DNA of 64,000 nt from JAKOWB01 sp038363005 (GTDB lineage: Bacteria; Pseudomonadota; Alphaproteobacteria; Kiloniellales; JACOMY01): NCBI GenBank assembly GCA_038363005.1, contig JBBQBI010000001.1, positions 1 to 64,000 of the forward strand, read 5' to 3'. The notes below the pieces were generated by a model, which saw nothing but the letters and a program-made list of their open reading frames with translations, had not been told where the DNA came from and did no database searches. Position numbers and translations under genes: made by a program. This document shows, in pieces, positions 16,736-24,518 of this stretch (positions within the stretch are counted from its first letter, which is position 1; every line of letters begins with the position of its first letter).

Positions 16736-17437
16736 CTAGGGGCCTGCCACGAAACAGATGTTGTAATCCCACTGCGTCGTGCAGGCGAGTTCGGCGGCGA
16801 GCAGGAAGTTGAACTGCTGGTACCATTGCCCATCGCAGGCACTGGCCTGCAGTTCGCTGCCCAACAGGGCTGACGCCTGCTTGGCAGTCGATGCCATGCA
16901 CTTGGGACTGCCTTGGAACAGGCTGGCCAACCGCGTGTAGAGGTCGGCGGGCGGGACGCCCTGGTGCACCTCGTCGGCGGCGAAGGTCCACTGCCAGGCT
17001 TGCCGGGCAACGGCGTCGTCGTTGGCCGAGCAGGGTTCGACATGGGTCAGCTTGTGCTTGTCGATGGCGGTGAAGGCCAGGCAGGCGCCGCTGGCGCGGT
17101 TGACGAATTTGCGAACGTCACCGCCATGCCCCTGGAACGGGCAGCCGCTGAAGGTGCAGTTGAGCAGTCCGTCCAGCGGCCCATGGCCAGTCACGCGCGG
17201 CGCCGTGGGATAATCGGTCTGGACTGCGGCCCACTGCTGCGTCGGGTCGCCGGAGTGGTAGCGGTCAAGCTTCACGCCCGCCGTCGTGTTGGTGAGAAAC
17301 AACGGCGGCGTGTTGTCGTCGGGTGGCTTGATGGAAATGGTGAGCCAACGGGTGGTCTGTTGGTAGGCTTGAGCGCCAGTGGCCATCCCAAGCAAGGCCA
17401 CGGCGACGACCAGCAGGAAACGACAAGGGCGCGACAT
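16736..17437 (-). CDS. secreted protein with ricin-type (beta-trefoil) lectin-like repeat
   Basis: 233 residues from an ATG at 17437 with GGAGG eight bases upstream. The first 25 residues are a signal peptide (FLLVVAVALLGMATGAQA). The mature part has QQW and AWQW motifs and an NRASGACLAF stretch resembling the QxW/CL pattern of ricin B-type domains. Eight cysteines in the mature part could form four disulfides in the periplasm or outside. No catalytic motif was recognised. It converges on the XRE-cupin gene with only six bases between and diverges from kbl. Binding of glycans is a family-level guess. Confidence 0.6.
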   Translation of the reverse strand: MSRPCRFLLVVAVALLGMATGAQAYQQTTRWLTISIKPPDDNTPPLFLTNTTAGVKLDRYHSGDPTQQWAAVQTDYPTAPRVTGHGPLDGLLNCTFSGCPFQGHGGDVRKFVNRASGACLAFTAIDKHKLTHVEPCSANDDAVARQAWQWTFAADEVHQGVPPADLYTRLASLFQGSPKCMASTAKQASALLGSELQASACDGQWYQQFNFLLAAELACTTQWDYNICFVAGP

Positions 17438-17578
17438 GGGCGGCCTCCGGCCGAGCGCCACCCGGTGGCGGCGCCGCAGCCTGGCGTGAACCGGAAATCG
17501 ATCACTCGGCGACGCAAGCATAGCCCGAAGGGTCGGATCGACGCCAGCGGCGCCCCTCCAGTGCGGAAGAATCAAGCG

Positions 17579-17605
17579 TTGCCAGGCGCCGCTGTTCGAT
17601 ATATT
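17579..17605 (+). promoter_or_regulatory. candidate sigma70-like promoter upstream of kbl
   Basis: TTGCCA at 17579-17584 and TATATT at 17600-17605 are separated by 15 bases, slightly short of the optimum. The pair lies 32 bases upstream of the kbl start, in the only AT-rich patch of the intergenic region. No glycine-riboswitch-like pair of aptamers was recognised. This is motif-level evidence only. Confidence 0.3.
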
Positions 17606-17636
17606 GGATTTGCTGTTCTCTAAAGAGGATTGCCCG

Positions 17637-18851
17637 ATGAGCCAAGCCGCCACCGCCTTCGTCGCCGCCGTCGAGGGCACGCTCGCGCAGATCGAGGCCG
17701 AGGGCCTGACCAAACGCGAGCGTATCCTGGTCTCCGCCCAGGGGCCGGAGATCGAGATCGAGGTCGGTGGCCAGCGCCGCAGCGTGCTGAACCTCTGCGC
17801 CAACAACTACCTGGGCTTGGCCGACGATCCACGGCTGGTCGCAGCGGCCAAGCAGGCGCTGGACGACTACGGCCTGGGCATGGCCTCGGTGCGCTTCATC
17901 TGCGGCACCGAGGACCTGCACCGCGGCCTGGAGCAGGAGATCGCCGCCTATCTCGGCTTCGACGACTCGATCCTCTTCGCCGCCTGCTTCGACGCCAACG
18001 GCGGTGTCTTCGAACCGCTGTTCGAGGCCGAGGACGCCATCATCTCCGACGCGCTGAACCACGCCTCGATCATCGATGGCGTGCGCCTCAGCAAGGCCAG
18101 GCGCTTTCGCTACGCCAACAGCGACATGGCCGACCTGGAAGCCAAGCTGAAGGAAGCCAAGGCCGGCGGCGCGCGGCGCCTGGTGATCGTCACCGACGGC
18201 GTCTTCTCGATGGATGGCTACATCGCCAGGCTCGGCGAAATCTGCGACCTCGCCGACCGCCACGGCGCCCTGGTCATGGTCGACGACAGCCACGCCCTGG
18301 GCGTGCTGGGCGCTGGCGGGCGTGGCTCGATCGAGCACTGCGGCGTCATGGGTCGGGTCGATATCGTCACCGGCACGCTGGGCAAGGCGCTGGGCGGCTC
18401 CATGGGCGGTTTCATCGCGGCACGCCAGCCGGTAGTCGACCTGCTGCGCCAGCGGGCCCGGCCCTATCTCTTCTCCAACTCGGTGGCGCCCTGCCTGGTG
18501 GCGGCCAGCCGCGTCGCGGTGCAGCTGGCTCGTGATGGCCAGGCGCTGCGCGCGCGTCTGTGGGACAACGCCAGGCGCTTCCGCGCGGGACTTGCCGCCG
18601 CTGGATTCAAGCTGCTGCCGGGTGAGCATCCCATCGTGCCGGTGATGGTGGGCGACGCGGCGCTGGCCGGGCGGCTCTCGGCCCGCCTGCTGGAGCTGGG
18701 CGTCTATGTCATCGGCTTTTCCTTTCCCGTGGTGCCGCGCGGCCAGGCGCGCATCCGCACGCAGCTTTCCGCCGGCCATACGCCGGAGCAGATCGACCGG
18801 GCTATCGCCGCCTTTGCCCAGGCGGGCCGCGACGTGGGAGTCCTGACATGA
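17637..18851 (+). CDS. kbl: 2-amino-3-ketobutyrate CoA ligase (glycine C-acetyltransferase)
   Basis: 404 residues from the ATG at 17637, preceded by AAAGAGGA. It is a PLP-dependent alpha-oxoamine synthase: the PLP lysine is K250 in TGTLGKALGGSMGGF, and VDDSHALG (D216/D217) binds the cofactor ring. SDALNHASIIDG matches the Kbl subgroup. The reaction is 2-amino-3-ketobutyrate plus CoA to glycine plus acetyl-CoA, the second step of threonine degradation. It overlaps tdh by four bases, which supplies the first step, so the two are translationally coupled as in other Kbl-Tdh operons. Confidence 0.95.
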   Translation: MSQAATAFVAAVEGTLAQIEAEGLTKRERILVSAQGPEIEIEVGGQRRSVLNLCANNYLGLADDPRLVAAAKQALDDYGLGMASVRFICGTEDLHRGLEQEIAAYLGFDDSILFAACFDANGGVFEPLFEAEDAIISDALNHASIIDGVRLSKARRFRYANSDMADLEAKLKEAKAGGARRLVIVTDGVFSMDGYIARLGEICDLADRHGALVMVDDSHALGVLGAGGRGSIEHCGVMGRVDIVTGTLGKALGGSMGGFIAARQPVVDLLRQRARPYLFSNSVAPCLVAASRVAVQLARDGQALRARLWDNARRFRAGLAAAGFKLLPGEHPIVPVMVGDAALAGRLSARLLELGVYVIGFSFPVVPRGQARIRTQLSAGHTPEQIDRAIAAFAQAGRDVGVLT

Positions 18852-19888
18852 AGAACGCGACCATGAAGGCGCTGATCAAGGCCAAGCCGGAGCCCGGCAT
18901 ATGGATGGGCGATGCGCCGATCCCCACGGTCGGTCCCGACGAGGTGCTGATCAAGATCCACAAGACGGCGATCTGCGGCACCGACATCCATATCTACAAG
19001 TGGGACGACTGGGCGGCGCACACCATCCCGGTGCCCATGACCGTCGGCCACGAGTACGCCGGCGAGATCGCCGAGGTCGGCAGCAACGTGAAGCGCCTGA
19101 AGGTCGGCCAGCGGGTCTCCGGCGAGGGCCATATCGTCGGCCAGACCAGCCGCAACGCGCGCGCCGGCAAGTTCCACCTGGACCCGGAAACGCGCGGCGT
19201 CGGCGTCAACCTGCCGGGCGCCTTCGCCGAGTACCTGGCGCTGCCGGCCTTCAACATCGTGCCGCTGCCCGAGGAGGTCGACTACGAGCTGGGCGCCGTG
19301 CTCGACCCGCTGGGCAACGCGGTGCACTGCGCGCTCTCGTTCGACCTGGTGGGCGAGGACGTGCTGATCACCGGCGCCGGGCCGATCGGCATCATGGCCG
19401 CGGTGGTGGCGCGCCACGTCGGCGCCCGCCATGTCGTCATCACCGACGTCAACGACTATCGCCTGGGGCTGGCCGGGCAGGTCGCCGACGTCCGCCCGGT
19501 CAACGTGGCCAAGGAGGACCTCAAGGACACCATGGCCAGCCTGAAGATGACCGAAGGCTTCGACATCGGCCTGGAGATGTCGGGCGCGCCGCAGGCCTTT
19601 GGCCAGATGGTCGACCACATGATCATGGGCGGGCACATGGCGCTGCTCGGCATCCCCTCGGGTCCGACCCAGGTGGATTGGCGTCCGATCATCGGCAAGG
19701 CCTTGACCTTGAAGGCGATCTACGGCCGCGAGATGTTCGAGACCTGGTACAAGATGCTGGCCATGCTGCAGTCCGGCCTGAACATCCGCCCGGTCATCAC
19801 CCACCGTTTCCCGATTGACCAGTTCCAGGCCGGCTTCGACGCCATGCTGTCGGGCCAGAGCGGCAAGGTCGTGCTGGACTGGGGTTAG
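18848..19888 (+). CDS. tdh: L-threonine 3-dehydrogenase lacking the structural-zinc cysteines
   Basis: 346 residues; the ATG overlaps the kbl stop, and an alternative ATG lies five codons in. The catalytic zinc site is intact: C43 in ICGTDIH and H68-E69 in VGHEY. The NAD domain has GAGPIGIMAA and ITDVNDYR. It oxidises threonine to 2-amino-3-ketobutyrate for Kbl. The odd feature is the structural-zinc lobe: where E. coli Tdh has cysteines 93, 96, 99 and 107, this protein has G98, S101, A104 and D112 (GQTSRNARAGKFHLD), so the second zinc cannot bind in the usual way. The rest aligns closely, so activity is expected. Confidence 0.93.
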   Translation: MKNATMKALIKAKPEPGIWMGDAPIPTVGPDEVLIKIHKTAICGTDIHIYKWDDWAAHTIPVPMTVGHEYAGEIAEVGSNVKRLKVGQRVSGEGHIVGQTSRNARAGKFHLDPETRGVGVNLPGAFAEYLALPAFNIVPLPEEVDYELGAVLDPLGNAVHCALSFDLVGEDVLITGAGPIGIMAAVVARHVGARHVVITDVNDYRLGLAGQVADVRPVNVAKEDLKDTMASLKMTEGFDIGLEMSGAPQAFGQMVDHMIMGGHMALLGIPSGPTQVDWRPIIGKALTLKAIYGREMFETWYKMLAMLQSGLNIRPVITHRFPIDQFQAGFDAMLSGQSGKVVLDWG

Positions 19889-20901
19889 GAGGCCTTGCCG
19901 CGCCAGGCCTGTCGCCGGGCCCAGCGCAGCGGGTGGGTCAGCCGCCAGGACCAGGAGGCCTCGAGCTGGGCTAAGGCCCGCCGCAGCAGGGCATTCGACC
20001 GCCGTGCTGCCACCAGCCTGCCTGTCAGCTCCTGGCATGCCTGGTCGGTCTGCCGGTTCCCGGCCCCTGTCGTCTCGTTGAAGTCGCCACTCAACCAGGG
20101 GCGCAGCCGGTCGATCCGGCTGTCGCCCCCCGGCACCAGGATGAGGTCGCTGACGCAGCCGTGCTGCCCCAGGTTGGTGCGCAGCGCCTGCGCCATCGCC
20201 TGCTCCCCCGCGATCGGGACGTAGCCGCCGGACTTCCGGACTAGCAGGACACTGCCAAAGGTGTTGGCAAGGCGCCGCAGGAAGGCCAGGGGCGCCACCT
20301 CCGCCAGGATCAGCGTCACGCTGTTGAACTCCATGGCGACCCAGGGGCGGTGGCGCGCCAGGGTGTCGGACATGCCGTCCAGCACCGCCGGCTCGAAGCC
20401 CTCGACGTCGATCTTGATGAAGTCGACCCGGCTGAGGGCCTGCTGCGCCACGACGGCATCCAGCGACTGCACGGCGACGAGCCGCTCACCCGGTTCGGCG
20501 CTGGAGGAGCCTACGGACTGCGCGCTGACATAGGGCCCCGCGTAGCGCAGTCGCGCCCAGCCCTCGCCGGCGCCACAGGCCGTCGGCACGATGGCGATCC
20601 GCGCCGCCGGCCCCGCCGCGCAGGTCTGCCGCAGGTCCAAGAGGTTGTCGGCGTCGGGTTCGATGGCCACGACGCGACCCTGTGGCAGGCGTGCCGCCAG
20701 CATGCTGGCTACCAGGCCGATGTTGGCGCCGACGTCGATCGCCGTACCGTCCGGCGGCAGGGCAATGTCGAGGATGGGGTCGAGCCAGGCGAAAGCATCG
20801 GGCGACAGCCCCGTCAAGCCGGGCTTCGTGAAGTCCCCGGACACGGCGAACGTGCCATCGCGGTACTGGAAATGCTGGCGATGCCGCTCGTTGCCTCGCA
20901 T
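19885..20901 (-). CDS. FkbM-family SAM-dependent methyltransferase
   Basis: 338 residues. The FkbM pattern is clear: AIDVGANIGLVASMLA, RVVAIEPDADN, then IKIDVEGFEPAVLDGM, all in order. Family members O-methylate sugars or polyketides. The last 60 residues are an Arg/Leu-rich helical tail. It converges on tdh, and the two stop codons overlap (TTAG read on both strands, 19885-19888). It stands alone here, but other carbohydrate-modifying genes are scattered through the window, so a glycan substrate is plausible. Confidence 0.85.
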   Translation of the reverse strand: MRGNERHRQHFQYRDGTFAVSGDFTKPGLTGLSPDAFAWLDPILDIALPPDGTAIDVGANIGLVASMLAARLPQGRVVAIEPDADNLLDLRQTCAAGPAARIAIVPTACGAGEGWARLRYAGPYVSAQSVGSSSAEPGERLVAVQSLDAVVAQQALSRVDFIKIDVEGFEPAVLDGMSDTLARHRPWVAMEFNSVTLILAEVAPLAFLRRLANTFGSVLLVRKSGGYVPIAGEQAMAQALRTNLGQHGCVSDLILVPGGDSRIDRLRPWLSGDFNETTGAGNRQTDQACQELTGRLVAARRSNALLRRALAQLEASWSWRLTHPLRWARRQAWRGKAS

Positions 20902-20987
20902 GGACTGACTTTACGCCTGAAGCGAGCAGGAGCCAAAGCAGATTACGCATTCGACGGGCGGCGGCCTGTCGGGCGGCGGCGCCCCCC

Positions 20988-21001
20988 TTGATCCAGGTCA
21001 A
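20988..21001 (+). promoter_or_regulatory. FNR/FixK-type box upstream of ccoN
   Basis: The 14-mer TTGATCCAGGTCAA is an inverted repeat with TTGAT and GTCAA half-sites four bases apart, differing from the TTGAT-N4-ATCAA consensus at one position. It lies 84 bases before the ccoN start, a common place for oxygen-responsive activation of cbb3 oxidase genes by FNR or FixK proteins. No -10 element of classic form follows. The regulator gene is not in the window. Confidence 0.75.
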
Positions 21002-21085
21002 TGCCGCAGCGCAGCAGATGGCCGACCCTTCCGGCGATCCGGTGCGGGCGCTTGCCTGCCCGACTGCTTGGCGAGAGGGGCGGGC

Positions 21086-22732
21086 ATGTCACTAGCAACG
21101 GCGAACAGAAACGGCAGCGGCCTGGGCCTTGGCCTGCTGCTGGTGATCGGCAGCCTCTATGGGCTGTTCCTGGCGGCGAACGCCAGGGACCCGGCGATGG
21201 AGCTGCACGGCTTCATCTTCGCCGCTGCCGGTATCCTCGGCATCTTCGCGCTGATCCGCCGCGCCACCTCGACGGCGCGGCCGAGCGGCGACGATGAGCG
21301 CTACGAAGACGGCGTGATCCGCGCCGGCGTGATCGCCTCGACCCTCTGGGGCATCGTCGGCTTCCTGGTCGGGCTGATCATCGCCTGCCAGCTCATCTGG
21401 CCGGACCTCAACCTTGGCCTGCCCTGGACTTCGTTCGGCCGCCTGCGCCCGCTGCACACCTCGGCGGTGATCTTCGCCTTCGGCGGCAATGTGCTGATCG
21501 CCACCTCCTTCCATGTCGTGCAGCGCACCTGCCGGGCGCGGTTGGCCGGCGGCCTGGCCCCCTGGTTCGTGTTCTGGGGCTACAACGTCTTCATCCTGGT
21601 CGCCGCCAGCGGCTATGTCATGGGCGTCACCCAGGCCAAGGAGTATGCCGAGCCTGAGTGGTACGCCGACCTCTGGCTGACGGTGGTCTGGGTGGTCTAC
21701 CTGCTGGTCTTCCTGGGCACGCTGTGGAAGCGCAAGGAACCGCACATCTACGTCGCCAACTGGTTCTACCTGGCCTTCATCGTCACCGTGGCAATGCTGC
21801 ACATCGTCAACAACCTGGCGGTCCCGGTGTCGATCTGGGGCTCCAAGTCGGTGCAGCTCTTCGGCGGCGTGCAGGACGCGCTGACCCAGTGGTGGTACGG
21901 CCACAACGCGGTAGGCTTCTTCCTGACCGCCGGCTTCCTCGGCATCATGTACTACTATGTGCCGAAGCGCGCCCAGCGGCCGATCTACAGCTATCGCCTG
22001 TCGATCGTGCACTTCTGGTCGCTGATCTTCCTCTACATCTGGGCCGGCCCGCACCACCTGCACTTCACCGCCCTGCCGGACTGGGCGCAGACCCTGGGCA
22101 TGGTCTTCTCGATCATGCTGTGGATGCCGTCTTGGGGCGGCATGATCAACGGCCTGATGACGCTGTCGGGCGCCTGGGACAAGCTGCGCACCGACCCGGT
22201 GCTGCGCATGCTGGTGGTCTCGGTCGCCTTCTACGGCATGAGCACCTTCGAGGGCCCGGTCATGTCGATCAAGGCCGTCAACTCGCTCAGCCACTACACC
22301 GACTGGACCATCGGCCACGTGCACTCCGGCGCGCTGGGCTGGGTCGGCATGGTGTCGTTCGGCGCGCTCTACTACCTCACCCCGGTGCTGTGGAAGCGCC
22401 CGCGGCTCTACTCGATGCGCCTGGTCTCCTGGCACTTCTGGGTCGCCACCCTGGGCATCGTGCTCTACATCACCGCGATGTGGGTGTCGGGCATCATGCA
22501 GGGCCTGATGTGGCGCGCCTACGACGAGCTGGGCTTCCTCGAGTACTCCTTCGTCGAGACCGTCGAGGCCATGCATCCCTTCTACATGATCCGCGCCGCC
22601 GGCGGCCTGCTGTTCCTGCTGGGCGCGCTGATCATGGCCTACAACCTGTGGCGTACGGCGCGTGGCGACCTGGCGGAGGAGGCCGACGAGATGCGCCGCC
22701 CCGCCGGCGTCGTCACCGCCGCGGCCGAGTGA
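21086..22732 (+). CDS. ccoN: cbb3-type cytochrome c oxidase subunit I
   Basis: 548 residues from an ATG at 21086 with GAGAGGGG upstream. It is the catalytic heme-copper subunit in the inner membrane, reducing oxygen to water. Heme and copper ligands are visible in order: RLRPLHTSAVIFAF, WWYGHNAVGFF, GPHHLHFTALP (Cu-B histidines) and TIGHVHSGALGW. There are about 14 membrane segments including an extra N-terminal pair (GLLLVIGSLYGLF, FIFAAAGILGIFAL). It is the first gene of ccoNOQP and lies downstream of an FNR-type box, so low-oxygen induction is expected. Confidence 0.96.
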   Translation: MSLATANRNGSGLGLGLLLVIGSLYGLFLAANARDPAMELHGFIFAAAGILGIFALIRRATSTARPSGDDERYEDGVIRAGVIASTLWGIVGFLVGLIIACQLIWPDLNLGLPWTSFGRLRPLHTSAVIFAFGGNVLIATSFHVVQRTCRARLAGGLAPWFVFWGYNVFILVAASGYVMGVTQAKEYAEPEWYADLWLTVVWVVYLLVFLGTLWKRKEPHIYVANWFYLAFIVTVAMLHIVNNLAVPVSIWGSKSVQLFGGVQDALTQWWYGHNAVGFFLTAGFLGIMYYYVPKRAQRPIYSYRLSIVHFWSLIFLYIWAGPHHLHFTALPDWAQTLGMVFSIMLWMPSWGGMINGLMTLSGAWDKLRTDPVLRMLVVSVAFYGMSTFEGPVMSIKAVNSLSHYTDWTIGHVHSGALGWVGMVSFGALYYLTPVLWKRPRLYSMRLVSWHFWVATLGIVLYITAMWVSGIMQGLMWRAYDELGFLEYSFVETVEAMHPFYMIRAAGGLLFLLGALIMAYNLWRTARGDLAEEADEMRRPAGVVTAAAE

Positions 22733-22746
22733 GCGGGGGCACAGCC

Positions 22747-23475
22747 ATGGCTTTCATCAAGCACGAAAAGATCGAGAAGAATTCCACCCTGTTGCTGGTG
22801 CTCTCGCTGCTGGTGGTCTCGATCGGCGGCATCGTTGAGATCGCGCCGCTGTTCTACCTGGAAAGCACCATCGAGACGGTGCAGGGCATGCGGCCCTATA
22901 CCCCGCTGGAGCTGGCCGGGCGCGACATCTACCTGCGCGAGGGCTGCTATAACTGCCACAGCCAGATGATCCGCTCGTTGAAGGACGAGGTGGAGCGCTA
23001 CGGGCCCTACTCGCTGGCGGCGGAGTCGATGTACGACCATCCCTTCCAGTGGGGATCCAAGCGTACCGGGCCTGACTTGGCGCGCGTCGGCGGCAAGTAT
23101 TCCGACGAGTGGCAGGTCGCCCACCTGCTCGACCCGCGCGCGGTGGTGCCGGAATCCATCATGCCGACCTACGCGCACCTGCTGGAGCGCACGCTGGACA
23201 CCAGCCAGATGCTCGACGAGCTGCAAGCCGAGATCGCGGTCGGCGTGCCCTATGACCAGGCCATGCTGGATAACGCCCTGGCCGATATCGCGGCGCAGGT
23301 CGATCCCAACGGCGATAGCGACGGGCTGCTGGGGCGCTATCCCAAGGCGGTGGTGGCCGACTTCGACGCCGATCCCAGCCGGGTGACCGAGATGGATGCC
23401 CTGGTCGCCTACTTGCAGATGCTCGGCACGCTCGTGGACTTCAAGGTCTACGACGCCGAAGCCAACCAGCGCTGA
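22747..23475 (+). CDS. ccoO: cbb3-type cytochrome c oxidase subunit II (mono-heme)
   Basis: 242 residues from an ATG at 22747. One N-terminal anchor (LLLVLSLLVVSIGGIVEI) is followed by a periplasmic cytochrome c domain with a single CxxCH heme site, C67-YN-C70-H71. ARVGGKYSDEWQ is typical of the family. CcoO passes electrons from CcoP to the CcoN active site. The gap to ccoN is 14 bases. A much longer upstream open frame is the shadow of ccoN. Confidence 0.96.
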   Translation: MAFIKHEKIEKNSTLLLVLSLLVVSIGGIVEIAPLFYLESTIETVQGMRPYTPLELAGRDIYLREGCYNCHSQMIRSLKDEVERYGPYSLAAESMYDHPFQWGSKRTGPDLARVGGKYSDEWQVAHLLDPRAVVPESIMPTYAHLLERTLDTSQMLDELQAEIAVGVPYDQAMLDNALADIAAQVDPNGDSDGLLGRYPKAVVADFDADPSRVTEMDALVAYLQMLGTLVDFKVYDAEANQR

Positions 23476-23486
23476 GGGGGAGAACG

Positions 23487-23636
23487 ATGCGCTACGAGGA
23501 CGTTGCCCATTTCGCGCAGACCGTCGGCCTGGTGCTGCTGGTCGTCCTGTTCGTCGGCGTCACCGCCTTCGCGCTCTGGCCCGGCAACCGCGCCCGCTTC
23601 AAGCGTGCCGCCCAGCTGCCGCTGCAGGAGGACTAG
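23487..23636 (+). CDS. ccoQ: cbb3 oxidase small subunit CcoQ
   Basis: 49 residues, MRYEDVAHFAQ at the start, one membrane helix (VGLVLLVVLFVGVTAFALW) and a short basic then acidic tail. GGGGGAG lies upstream, and position and size match CcoQ, which stabilises the CcoP association and protects the complex in oxygen. It is spaced 11 bases after ccoO and three bases before ccoP. Confidence 0.9.
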   Translation: MRYEDVAHFAQTVGLVLLVVLFVGVTAFALWPGNRARFKRAAQLPLQED

Positions 23637-23639
23637 ACC

Positions 23640-24509
23640 ATGGCCGGCGACCGCGAGATCGACCCGCATTCCGGGATGGAGACCACTGGCCACGAGTGGG
23701 ACGGCATCAAGGAGCTCAATACCCCATTGCCGCGCTGGTGGCTCTGGACCTTTCTGGCCTGCATCGTCTGGGCCATCGGCTATGCCATCGCCATGCCGTC
23801 GATCCCCTTGCCTGGCGGCTTCACCAAGGGGCTGCTGGGCTATTCCAGCCGCGGCACGGTGGCGACCGAGCTGAAGGAGGCGACGGCGGCGCAACAGGTC
23901 TATCTGGACCGCATCGCCGCCGCCGACCTGCCGGCCATCGAGCAGGACCCGGAGCTGTTCAACTTCGCGCTGGCCGGCGGTAAGTCGGCCTTCGGGGTGA
24001 ATTGCGCGCAGTGCCACGGCAGCGGCGCCGCCGGCTCCAAGGGCTATCCCAACCTGAACGACGACGACTGGCTTTGGGGCGGCACCTTGGATGCCATCCA
24101 CCAGACCATCACGGTGGGCGTTCGCTCCACCGCCGAGGCGACGCGGAACAACGTCATGGCGGCCTATGTCAAGGATGGCATCCTGACCGGGGCCGAGGCG
24201 CAGGACGTGGCCGAGTACGTGCTCTCACTGTCCGGTCGCTCGACCATCCCCGAGGCGGCGACGCGCGGCCAGGCGATCTTCGGCGAGCAGTGCGTCGCCT
24301 GCCATCAGCCGGGTGGCGTCGGCTCGCAGGAGCTGGGCGCGCCGAACCTGACCGATGCAGTCTGGCTCTACGGCGGCAGCAAGGCGGAGATCCTGCAGAC
24401 CGTGTCCTATGGGCGCGGGGGCGTCATGCCGACCTGGGCCGGCAAGCTCAGTCCCGCGACCATTAAGATGCTGACCGTCTACGTGCACGCCCTCGGCGGC
24501 GGCGAATAG
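23640..24509 (+). CDS. ccoP: cbb3-type cytochrome c oxidase diheme subunit III
   Basis: 289 residues. A membrane segment (WLWTFLACIVWAIGYAIAM) is followed by two periplasmic cytochrome c domains with C122-AQ-C125-H126 and C218-VA-C221-H222. Candidate methionine ligands are in TRNNVMAAY and GGVMPTWAG. CcoP accepts electrons from periplasmic cytochrome c and hands them to CcoO. It begins three bases after ccoQ and is followed after nine bases by ccoG. Confidence 0.96.
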   Translation: MAGDREIDPHSGMETTGHEWDGIKELNTPLPRWWLWTFLACIVWAIGYAIAMPSIPLPGGFTKGLLGYSSRGTVATELKEATAAQQVYLDRIAAADLPAIEQDPELFNFALAGGKSAFGVNCAQCHGSGAAGSKGYPNLNDDDWLWGGTLDAIHQTITVGVRSTAEATRNNVMAAYVKDGILTGAEAQDVAEYVLSLSGRSTIPEAATRGQAIFGEQCVACHQPGGVGSQELGAPNLTDAVWLYGGSKAEILQTVSYGRGGVMPTWAGKLSPATIKMLTVYVHALGGGE

Positions 24510-24518
24510 GACGCCGGC

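Noticed and set aside
17438..17636. glycine riboswitch upstream of kbl-tdh
   Set aside because: The 199-base leader has no paired glycine-aptamer-like arrangement, and the operon degrades threonine rather than glycine.
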